64,000 nucleotides of DNA from Anagrus nilaparvatae (taxonomy: Eukaryota > Arthropoda > Insecta > Hymenoptera > Mymaridae), in assembly GCA_022575985.1 (NCBI GenBank), contig JAKSXM010000137.1:26613501-26677500 (forward strand). Reading direction: 5' to 3'. Positions 49,416 through 59,235 of the stretch are shown here, piece by piece (the first letter of the stretch is position 1; every line of letters starts with the position of its first letter). The notes below the pieces were generated by a model. It did not search any database. It was not told where the DNA came from and saw nothing but the letters and a program-made list of their open reading frames with translations. The translations under genes and the position numbers were made by a program.

Positions 49416-50105
49416 TTAAATATAAACATTTGGAAAGAGGTTCAAATAAGCTGTATTCAATTGTTCATAAGCTTCTCTAACTTTTGGGACTCTAGGGATT
49501 TTATTATCTTCCCGAGTATAGTTTTCAACAGTATACCCAAATTGGCTGCCTTCAGTGAAGATTCTTTCTATAAAATCTCTACAAATTCCTCCTGCACCAA
49601 TTATTTCAGTGCATGCTGGTCTTTCTGACCACATTTTAACTATGAGATCCTGAGATTTTAAGTACTCCTTATACCTGTTGGCTTCATTTGTCAAATATTT
49701 TAGAACTTGATATTCTATTTCGTCCGGATCCAGTGAGTTACAATTAAGAGGATCACTGGGTCGTACAATATCATGCTCATTAGAACCATCGCTTTCTATT
49801 AAATCATCTAAAATGTCTCTCATAAGTATTCTTTCTGAATGTCCATAAGTGCTTTTCTCTTGCTCAGAAAATGTTTTAAAATACGTATTATAATACGAAA
49901 TGAAATGATATTCATGGTCCTCCTTTCCAGGTATTGTAAAAATTTCGATACCAGTTTTCCTCATAAGCTGTACATCTCCAGCATTCCTATTAAATTGCTC
50001 ATTTCTTTTATGTTTAGCATCCTTGCATGTATGTGATGATCCATAATATTTTTGCCTGATATTGTAAAATGATAGGGCCAGTTTAATGTTTTTACTGCCA
50101 GTCAT
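49185..50105 (-). repeat. Tandem-duplicated unit, copy A (copy B spans 50523-52435)
   Basis: The 3' flank of copy A (49185-49400: GCTAAAATTGCTAAATTA, TTCTTGCAAGCT, GATAAGTTATTAATTAAATA) recurs at 50523-50680 and, after the transposon insertion, at 51736-51800. The coding part recurs at 51838-52435. Both copies have the same orientation, so this is a direct tandem duplication. It predates the insertion at 50681-51735. Confidence 0.8.
49416..50105 (-). CDS. Deaminase-fold-like protein, copy A (complete frame)
   Basis: A 229-residue open frame. The central part fits the zinc-dependent deaminase fold. A strand pair (IEIFTIPG, DHEYHFISYY) is followed by a helix starting GHSERILMRDILDDLI, with candidate zinc ligand and catalytic residues His89 and Glu91. 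A later strand leads into SERPACTEIIGAGGICRDF, with Pro163-Ala-Cys165 and Cys175 as candidate second and third ligands. The 'SE(R)xPC...C' style recalls deaminase domains best known from bacterial polymorphic toxins and relatives. The C-x9-C spacing is wider than the common C-x2-C. Most of the N-terminal 45 residues have no match I know. The frame is open upstream to about 50197, so an additional 5' exon or an earlier start is possible. A TATA-like TTATATAAA lies upstream near 50352. The enzymatic role is inference. Confidence 0.6.
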   Translation of the reverse strand: MTGSKNIKLALSFYNIRQKYYGSSHTCKDAKHKRNEQFNRNAGDVQLMRKTGIEIFTIPGKEDHEYHFISYYNTYFKTFSEQEKSTYGHSERILMRDILDDLIESDGSNEHDIVRPSDPLNCNSLDPDEIEYQVLKYLTNEANRYKEYLKSQDLIVKMWSERPACTEIIGAGGICRDFIERIFTEGSQFGYTVENYTREDNKIPRVPKVREAYEQLNTAYLNLFPNVYI

Positions 50106-50522
50106 GCCTTGAGGATTACTGTCATCCTCAAAAATTATTGATTTTTTTAAAAAAATTATTGAATTTCCAACCTTATTAACAATATTATACTATTTAATAT
50201 TATTACTCGATTGTACATTTTAAATGACAATTTATATTATTGGCTTTTTCTCTATAGTGAATGATATTTTTTAAATAAATTTACAAAATTTTCACCCTAC
50301 CTTGATATTTGAATGCTTTTCGCACAAAACACCATTTGGTTTGTTTATATAAGAAAGCCGACAAAATCTATATAGATCTATATAGATCACATCAGTATCG
50401 CTGCGTGTGTTGTATATGGAGTATATGTTTCATAGAAGTTTGACATGGTTAGTGTTGATCAAAACGCTAGGTACTTTCCGTACCGACATTATAAGAACCA
50501 CCAATTATCAAATTTTCAAATA
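50106..50522. other. Spacer upstream of deaminase-like copy A
   Basis: Candidate promoter region for the minus-strand gene. It contains a TATA-like palindromic stretch at about 50349-50357 and a CTATATAGATCTATATAGATC repeat near 50370-50390. No coding exon could be joined in frame with confidence. Confidence 0.4.
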
Positions 50523-50680
50523 AGTTGCTAAAATTGCTAAATTAAAATTCTTGTATTTCTTGCAAGCTATTGCAAGCTGGCTTATGCACTTTTTAAAAAT
50601 ATTAATCGTTTTACAATTTGGTTTTTTGTGATAAGTTATTAATTAAATATTAAACAAGACAAAATTCTAAAAAAATTATA

Positions 50681-51735
50681 CAGTAAAACCCCGGTATTCG
50701 CGGGCTTTTGTATTCGCGGATTCGCAAATTCGCGGTTTTTATAATAATACCATGCTTCAATATTCACGGTATATGCTTCGCGAATTCGCGGTTTTTCAGC
50801 AAAAATTTTTTTAAAATTTTTGAATATTGATTTAAATTTTCAATTTTTTTGCCTATATTATTTAGTCTTTTGTTTATTTTTATTTATTTACATTTTATAA
50901 CCTTTTTGAAATTATAAAAATTTTGTTGTTGTATGTAATTAATTTGTTAAATTTATTAAATCATGGCTCCAAAAAATAAATCACCTATGAAAAAAGTTGA
51001 ACGGAAAAAATCAGTGATGGATTTGGCGCAAAAAATGAAAATAATTCAGCTTTTGGAAAGTAATGAAAAAATTGCATCAATAGCTAGAAAATTCTTGGTT
51101 AACGAGTCTACTATCCGTTCAATTCGCAAAAATAAAGAAAAAATTAAGCTAAGTGATTCAAAGTTGTGACCAAATTCTAAATTTTTTAAAATTGGTATAG
51201 ATGGTAATTTTTTCATTACCTCGGTCGTATATTTAAATGATTTTAAGTAAAATATTTTTACTTTAGAAAACTTAGAAAAAATGGAAGACATGCTAATTAT
51301 ATGGATGCAAAATATGATTCATAAAAAAATTCCACTGAGTGGTTTGGCAATAAGACAACAAGCTTTAGAATTTTGCAAATTTGTAAAAAAACAATCTATT
51401 GGTTCTTCAAATGACACTTTTTTTGTTAGTAGGGGTTGGTTTGACAGATTTAAATGTAGATTTTCTCTACATAACGTCTCATTCAGTGGTGAAAAGGCTT
51501 GTGCTGATCAAGAAGCAGCTGCAATATTTCCATCACAGTTAAAAAGTTTAATCCAAGACAAAGGTTATGTAACAGATCAAATAGCTAACTGTGATTTCAT
51601 TCAATTTAATTTTTTTCAGATTTCAGAACTTAACCCCCTATTTTACATAAGAAACAATACTTCGGTATTCGCGGATTCGGTAATCGCGGCACCTTTGTGG
51701 AACGCATTAACCGCGAATATTTCGGGGTTTTACTG
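50681..51735 (+). mobile_element. Truncated pogo/Tigger-like transposon with TA target duplication
   Basis: The ends are CAGTAAAACCCCGGTATTCG and the inverse of CGAATATTTCGGGGTTTTACTG, bounded by TA on both sides (50679-50680 and 51736-51737). Further inverted GTATTCGCGGATTCG blocks lie just inside. It codes for the DNA-binding half of a Tigger transposase only. The DDE domain is missing, so the 1055-base copy is an internal deletion derivative. It inserted into the 3' flank of deaminase-like copy B. Confidence 0.88.
50963..51735 (+). pseudogene. Tigger transposase remnant (CENP-B-type DNA-binding region)
   Basis: The first frame (50963-51166) encodes MAPKNKSPMKK followed by a psq/CENP-B N-terminal helix-turn-helix (LAQKMKIIQLLESNEKIASI, NESTIRSIRKN). 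It meets a stop. A second segment in a different frame (from about 51281) encodes the second CENP-B domain: LIIWMQNMIHKKIPLSG, IRQQALEFCK and SRGWFDRFKCRF. Its frame then decays into the right terminal repeat. The intervening stops and missing catalytic core make it inactive. Confidence 0.82.
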
Positions 51736-51837
51736 TACAACAAATTTATAGAGTACACTTTTTGTGTTAATTAATTTATATAGTATCCAAACTTAAATAT
51801 CAAGATTTGCAAAGTGATTCAAATAAGCACTTTTTAG

Positions 51838-52435
51838 CTATTCACAAGCTTCTCTAACTATTGGAACTCCAGGGATATCATTATTTTCTCGAGTATAGTT
51901 TTCAACAGTATATCCAACTCGGCTGCCTTCAGGGAGGATTTCTTCTATAAAATTTCTACAAATTCCTCCTGCACCAATTAACTCAGGACATGCTGGTCTT
52001 TCTAACCACATTTTAACTATAAGATTTTGTGATTTTAAATAATCTTTATACCTGTTAGCTTCATTTGTCAAATATTTTAGAACTTGATATTCTCTTTCGT
52101 GCGAATCCGGTTTTAGAGAATCACTGGGTCGTGTAATATCATGCTCATTAGTACCATTGCTTTCTATTAAGTCATCTAAAATATCTCTCATCAGTCTTCT
52201 TTCTGAATGTCCATAAGCGCTAAATTTAATATATTCCTCTTCTTTAGAAAATGTTTTAAAATACTTATTGCCATACGACATGAAATGATATTCATGGTCC
52301 TCCTTTCCAGGTATCGTAAAAATGTCGATACCATTTTTCCTCATAAGCTGTACAGCTCCAGCATTCCTATGAAATTGCTCATTTCTTGCATGGTAATCAG
52401 TATAACATTGATGATGTCTATATGATCTATCATAT
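51838..52435 (-). pseudogene. Deaminase-fold-like protein, copy B (truncated)
   Basis: Paralogue of copy A in the same orientation, with about 80% similar residues by eye. The open frame from the first Met (52344) has 168 residues and keeps the motif residues: HSE at residues 46-48 and ERPAC...GAGGIC. Similarity extends about 25-30 codons upstream (to about 52425) without a start codon, and the N-terminus of copy A has no counterpart. A stop after REACE removes the last 16 or so residues relative to copy A. The flank beyond the stop was split by the Tigger element. It may be a decaying duplicate or may still make a shorter product. Confidence 0.6.
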
Positions 52436-52737
52436 TACAGAGTATTTTATCCTGGATAGGTTAAATTTTTTGTGTTTATTTGGACAGAAAAATGAATAAA
52501 GTAAAGCTTTTTCAAAATATTTTTGTGAAAAAAGTATTTTATTAGCGTGAAAATTTATTCAATTTGTCGTAAGTTCATTCTTTATTTTTACCGTATTATA
52601 AATTTATATAATTCAGCATAATAAGAATTATTTTTTATATATACTTAAATTAATACCGAAAATTAATATTTCAAGATAGCGAAGTAAATAAATAAATTAA
52701 CAACATTTTTTCTGCTATTGTAGGTTCCCGATGTCAG
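52436..52737. other. Spacer between deaminase-like copy B and the large insertion
   Basis: AT-rich, with no gene or repeat recognised. Confidence 0.4.
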
Positions 52738-52753
52738 TAATAGTATATTAAGT

Positions 52754-55700
52754 ATCAAGGGCGTAAGTTTTAGCACTAGCGTGAGCACGAGTGATATTTG
52801 TTCACGTTAGTGTCTAAAATATTTCACCCATGGTGCTTACGATATTTTTTGCCCTCGTAGGCGTAGAACAAGTGTAGAAAATTCTTTACGCACGAGTTTT
52901 ACGCCCGGGAGGGCAAAAAATTTATTTTGTAATTTGAAATTTACGTTTTCTGAGAATATAAGATAACATTAATAAGAAAACATATAAGATAATGCATTCA
53001 TAAAATAAAAATTATAAGGATTTAGGTGTGTTACTTTATCGAAAATTAAAAAAAAATTGGTATTTACTGATAGGATATTATTGAGATTGATTATATATTA
53101 AAATTAAGGTTTTCTACTCCAGTCAAAATACGGGTTTGGGTATACTTATGTTTGGGATTATGACATTTGCTCTAAAATAGATTTTTTCAGTCACTGAACA
53201 CAAAATTGGGGTCATTTGCTAATGAAAATTGCGCTTCACCCTTTAATTAGCAAAAGCTACGCCCGAAAGGGGGTATATTTGATGTCATCGGATTCTGAGT
53301 TAATAGATTTATCCAAGACTTAGTTTCCAAGATTTTTTGGCTCGCTAATTAAGAATATTTTTGATTTTTTTAGATAACATTAATATTTAATTCCTAAATT
53401 AGCTAAAACTACCCCCAAAAGGGGCGTTTATGCTGTTTCTACAGTTTTTACGTCAAGTTTAAGCCCAGAAGGATTGTTTTCATCGCTGAAAATGAATTTC
53501 ATAGATTTTTAAATGAAAAATTAATAGTAGTAGTAGTAATTTTATTCTTGTCAAATTATATACATAATTGTTACAAGATTGAAATAAGTTAATACAAAAT
53601 TTAAAGTATAAACATAAAAATTATTTAAAGAACATGTTTTGATTTTAAAGTAAAATTATATATGAACTTAAAATTAGAAAAAATTCTTCAGATCTATTTC
53701 TTGTATTTTCTTCAATTTTCTATTATTTAGAATTTCTTTGCTTTTTAAATTTTTCTATTTTCAATATCTGTTGACAAAGATCACTAACAATTACACATGC
53801 TGGCACATCACTGCACTATCTATTTTAATTTTTTCTCAAGGAATTCCTATTAAACCGAAATTCCTTTTTCTATTTTGATGGATTGAGGATGTGACAGCCT
53901 TTTTGCAATTGCTAGTGCTATTTTCATTATATATTTGTTTATATTGCTGTTATTTACTGTTTTAAATTGCTGTTCGCTTACAAATTCACTTCTTTTCATT
54001 GTAAATGATGTGATGAGAAATTTATAAGTTACTTACTCTGTTTTCATTTCTTCTTAATGTAAATTGCCATTTTCCCCTTTACTATTCAAAATAAATTTTT
54101 GGGATTTCTCCCTATTTTTTTTTTCTTCACTATTCAATATATTTTAAGCAAAAAACGGCATTTTCATCAAGACTATTTTTATTACTGTTTTCAATATCTA
54201 TTATTATATCAATTTTTTGTATATTTTAAACTCTTGTGTTATAAATGCTATATTTGATCTATACAAGCCACATTTCTAACCTAACTTTTTCTCAACTTTT
54301 TTCTTTCTTTTAATCTTGATTTAATTTTTATGCTGGAGTTTTTCTTTTATTTTCATTTATTTAATAAGTTTTATTTTGACACTTATGCCCGTTTTTTCTC
54401 AGATTTTTCTGGTATTTTTAAAGCTTTTTCTGTAAATAATAACTATTTTTCACGGTGCTATTTTATAACGTGACTATGCGCTTTCGCGCCCATACCCTCT
54501 CTCTGAAAAATTAATATATCACCCATAAATTAACTAAAATTAACCCAGGAGGGGCGTTTTTGCTACATTCAAACTTTCTGCGTTCAGACTCTGCCCATGG
54601 GTTTTTTGGGTCATTAATCAATAAACTAATGGAAAAATATAAATTTTTCTTTAAAAATAATTATTGATTAACGACCCAAAAAACCTTTTGGACCTAGTCT
54701 GAACACAGATAGTTTGAACATAACAAAAATTCCCTTCTAGCTAATTTAAGGGTGAAATATTAATATTTCATTAAAAAATTTATAAAATTCATTTTCAGTG
54801 ATCCAAAAAACCCTTGTGGACCTAATCTGGTTGCGAAAAATGCGAAAATAGCGAAAACGCCCCTTTTTGGGGGGTAGCTTAAGGTAATTAAGGAGTTAAA
54901 TATTTATATAACCTTAAAAAATCATAAAAATTCTTCATTATCAACCCAAAAAACTCTTAGAAAACAATTCTTGACTAAATATATTGACTCAAAATGTGAT
55001 GACATCGAAAGTATCCCCTTTTAGGGGTAGATTGTGAAAATTAAAGGAGGTTTATCTGTTGATTACTACATTTTTGCAGGAATTGCAATTACCGACATAA
55101 ATTTTTTTTATTAAAGTTTATTTTGGAAGCTATAAATTGAAAAGAAACTATAAAAAGCCATTAATAATCCAAGAATATTACAAAAAAAGTCTCATTTTAT
55201 TATAAAATTTAAAAAAACCCAACTAAAATAATGAGCATTTTGGTTATGTTACTTGTTTTTTATTAATCTTATAAAAAAATAGTCGATAAAGAATGTAAAA
55301 CTAATTGGGAATGTAACTTTAAGCATTAATTATCAGATTTATTAAGTTTCATAGATCTGTGACATTAGCACCCTACCTCTTACAAAGCCGAAAAAATTTT
55401 CCCATAAGCGCAATGTTAAAATACCACTTTTGTTCTATTCATAAAAAATTAATTAAGTAGGCAACATTGGTAAAAATAAGTCGATTTTAGCTCATAAATG
55501 TTTAAATTTTAATACTATTCACGTTTTATTACATTGTGTAATTATTTTTTTTAACGGATAAACCTCCTTAAGTGTGAATCGAAAATTTTTTACAAAATGA
55601 ACACCATTTTTGTGTTCAGTGACTCAAAAAGCCAATCTTCTTATCAAATTTCACAACCGTAAGTACAACCCTCCCCCGCATTTTGACTGGAAAATTTTTC

Positions 55701-57214
55701 CTCATTATTGTTTTTCATGATGCTTACAATATTTTTTGCGTACCTAGGCATAGAACGAGTTCAGAACATTTTTTACGCACGAGTTTTACGTCCAGGAGGG
55801 CAGAAAGGTAATATAGTTTTACTGCTTCAAGAAATAAATACGCTTAGGTTATACCGGTCCCAGAAATGTTGAAAGCTAAAATATTAACTAAATTAAATTT
55901 ATTGGGATTAACCCTTAATACATAGTAACGCTTAGACTTACTAATTTTTTTAAATCTGCTAAATGTAACTGAAAAGTAATATTTTAAGATACAGACAAAA
56001 TAAGAAATATATAATTATAATTAAATAAGGGTTTAGTAGTGTTACTTTAACGAAAATCATTAAAATAATTTGCTCTTGTGATAGGATACTCCTGACATTG
56101 ACTATTTATTAAATTTAAGGTATTTTTGTTAAAATTTTTCCCAGAAAAAAATACGGTTAGGTTATACCGGTCCTAGGAATGTTTATTAAATAAAATTTTA
56201 AAATTTAATTATATTTGTCGGAGTTGATCCCTGATATACCAGGTGGAACACATGATAAATTTATTGATTTTTTTTTGAATTTGCTAAATTAAATTGTAAA
56301 ATTATTTTTGAAAATACGGTTGGGTTATACCGGTTCCAGAGGTATTTAAAGCAAAAATTTAAATATTAAATAAAATTTATCGGGAATGATCTCTTAAAAT
56401 AGCACATGCTACACTTATTAATATTCTTTTAACTAACTAAATTAAAAAATAAAAAAAAAAAATTTACTAAAAAATAACATTTTAAGTAGCGGCAAAAAAA
56501 TTAATTAATATTATTCATGTAATAATTGGTTGCCGATGTCATGAAAATAACATTTAATTCTAAACTTCCATTTTTTTAAAATTTACGATGAATTTATAAT
56601 ATAAAAAAATAAGGATTGAGCAGTGTTACTTTATTAGAAATCTATAAAAATATTTGCCCCTAGTGATAGAATTTCATTGACATTGACTATTTATTAAAAT
56701 TGAAGTATTTTAATAAAATATACCCCAGAAAAAAATACGATTAGGTTATGCCGGTCCTAGATATGTGTATTGCAAAAATTTTAAAACTTAATTAAATCTA
56801 TCGGGATTGATCTCTGATATATATCACAGGCTAGACTTATTATTTTTTTTGAATTTGCTAAGTTATAGCATAAGCTGCATTTATTAATTTTTTGAACTAA
56901 ATGCTAAAAAAATTATATTTTAATATAGCGACCAAGAAAAGAAATTAACATTTTCACTGCTTCCATGGGTAATATCATAAATCATAAATAAAAATATACA
57001 ATTTATCGGGATGGATCCCTGATATATAAGCAATTATTTTAAAAGTGCTACTTAATTTGAGCCTGGAACCGTAATTTTTTTTTTGAGGGCACATCGATAT
57101 GACCTGTGTTTTCAAGTAGTTTAACCTTCAGAAAACCGAAAAAAATCGTAAACAAGAAATCGGCGATAGGTGCCAAAAAGATTTTTTTGCCCTCCCGGGC
57201 GTAAAACTCGTACA
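52754..57214. mobile_element. 4.46-kb insertion flanked by a perfect 16-base direct repeat
   Basis: TAATAGTATATTAAGT occurs at 52738-52753 and 57215-57230, immediately outside the segment. A 16-base perfect repeat is what target-site duplication by target-primed integration would leave. The interior has no ORF above background. It has an internal inverted pair: CGCACGAGTTTTACGCCCGGGAGGGC at 52888-52914 and its near-inverse at 57187-57212. A related direct copy lies at 55735-55805. A larger inverted layout links 53100-53290 with 54990-55690 (blocks about ACTGAACACAAAATTGGGGT and GATGACATCGAAAGTA). The element class is unknown. Confidence 0.55.
55838..57050 (+). repeat. Diverged tandem-like repeats around a GGTTATACCGGTCC motif
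   Basis: AGGTTATACCGGTCC-type cores occur at 55847, 56160, 56333 and 56743. Each is followed by TATCGGGATTGATCCCTGATA-type sequence. Some units also carry a GTGTTACTTTA...TGATAGGAT block, also seen at 53027. Spacing is irregular (about 313, 173 and 410 bases), so it is an old, disrupted array inside the 4.46 kb insertion. Confidence 0.65.
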
Positions 57215-57229
57215 TAATAGTATATTAAG

Positions 57230-57261
57230 TTAGGTTAGGTTAGGTTAGGTTAGGTTAGGTT
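57230..57261 (+). repeat. (TTAGG)6 tract
   Basis: Six perfect TTAGG units, the ancestral arthropod telomere repeat, directly follow the right-hand copy of the 16-base direct repeat. The tract is too short to be a telomere. It could be an interstitial telomeric remnant or a repair patch. Confidence 0.9.
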
Positions 57262-57499
57262 AAACCCCACGATAGAAAAGTTCAATGTTATGGACAGCCT
57301 ATACCATCCAGAGGCTTGTCCATAACTTAGTCAAGTCAGGTTACAATTTTGGGTGACTTCAGGTGACTTGAATATGTAAGGTTAGTCAAGAACATTGTTT
57401 TTCAAGTCACTTTAGGTCACTTTGAATGCTGACCTAACTTTAAGTTAGTTTAGAGTTAGAAAAATATGAACTTAAGAAGTCAGGTCACTTTTAAATAAA

Positions 57500-57710
57500 A
57501 TGGATAGGAATTTACGAAGTCAGGTTAGTTTTTGCAGGTTATGGATAGGAATTTACGAAGTCAGGTTAGTTTTTGCAGGTTATGGATAGGAATTTACGAA
57601 GTCAGGTTAGTTTTTGCATGTTATGGATAGGAATTTATCAAGTCAGGTTAGTTTTTGCATATTATGTATAGAAATTTATAAAGTCAGATACAATTTGAAA
57701 TGTTATGGAT
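57500..57710 (+). repeat. Minisatellite A, 41-base period
   Basis: Units start at 57500, 57541 and 57582 (exact 41-base steps), then continue with increasing divergence to about 57710. The core contains ATGGATAGGAATTTACGAAG and TCAGGTTAGTTTTTGCA. The first three units are nearly identical. Non-coding. Confidence 0.88.
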
Positions 57711-58839
57711 AGGATATGGACACATTTTGCCATAGAAATGGAATAATATAGGTTTTGGACAAGGGTTACTTAGCAAATGATAATAATGGATAACGTTGTG
57801 TTGAAGTGAAAATCTTACAAAATCTATTATTCAGGATCTTTTTTCTGGCGATGGTAAAATATATATATGTCAATGTTATATATTTTATGATATCAGGTTT
57901 TTAAATGCATTTTTTACTTGATCGTTTATATTTTTTCATTAAATTTGCTCGTCTTAAATTACTCTCGTTTTCAGTTCTAAAAGTTCAATAATTTCAAGTT
58001 TTTATTAATATAATAATTTTTAATCAAATGAAGTTATTCAGGTTTGATAAGGTAAATAGTCTTTTAGTCATGGTTTTAGTTTGATGTCAGCTGAGCGCAC
58101 GTGTAAACACTACTGCTGTTTCATATCTGTTGGAATATTTTTTTTAAATTATTTGCGCTTGCGCGTTATTATTATTTTATAGAAATACTATATGTTGACA
58201 AGAAAAAATTGATTTTTAATAATTTTTGTTGTAATTGATAATACTATTAAATTGTGTACCAATTTATGTGAGATTGTTGATAATTTTTTTAAATAATAGG
58301 TTTTATATGTTATAATGCATGTAGTTTTGTCACGCATAAATAATAATTTTTTAAAGCTTACAAGCGGGACTTGGTATTCACAGAGTATAGGGTATTCATT
58401 TAAATTGCTCACTAAATTAAATAAATATAAATATTAGGCTTTTTATTATAGTATTATAATTATATACATATATTATCAAAAATATTCTTGAACAAGGCAA
58501 AAGGAGTTTGTCAATAAGATCTCATGTGTTTTTAAATCATTGCAACAGCTAATTTATGACAATAAAAAATAGTAAAAGTTATTAATATTATGTAATAAAA
58601 TACTGTTACAATATATAATGAATTAAGAATTTGTCTTTTTAAAAATTTTTCTTAACAATAATCAAGAGGAGTCAAGAGGCTTAGAAATCGTCTGTGAAGA
58701 CTAGGGCAGGGGTAGCGAGCTGAAGGTTCCTAAATTTCTCATTTATATATTAGCTGAAAGTAAATAAATAATAAAAAGTATATAAATGGTCTTGATAGGA
58801 CCGGAGACCCCAACGAATGAAATTCAACTTGCGTATAAA

Positions 58840-59235
58840 CTTTAAAGGTAACAGTAACTTTAAAGTCATTTGATAGTGCAACACCGTATATACGGTACAT
58901 ATTTCAAGGCTAATAAACGGAAACAGTAATTTTAAAGTCATTAGATAGTGCAACAACGTATTTAAGGTAATTTTAAAGTCATTTGATAGTGCAACAGCGT
59001 ATACAAGGTAATTTTAAAGTCATTTGATTGTGCAACAGCGTATTTAAGGTAATTTTAAAGTCATTTGATAGTGCAACAGCGTATTTAAGGTAATTTTAAA
59101 GTCATTTGATAGTGCAACAGCGTTTATAAGGTAATTTTAAAGTCACTTGATAGTGCAACAGCGTTTATAAGGTAATTTTAAAGTCATTTGATAGTGCAAC
59201 AGCGTTTATAAGGTAATTTTAAAGTCATTAGCGTA
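58840..59235 (+). repeat. Minisatellite B, a different 41-base period
   Basis: Units step by 41 bases (for example starts at 58966, 59007 and 59048). The core is GGTAATTTTAAAGTCATTTG, with ATAGTGCAACAGCGT in each. About seven good copies plus diverged outer copies. Related single units recur at about 60500-60545 and 61265-61310, so the family is spread over 2.5 kb. Confidence 0.88.

Noticed and set aside
57500..59235. Regularly spaced repeats as a possible CRISPR array
   Set aside because: Units are contiguous tandem repeats without unique spacers, in a eukaryotic genome.
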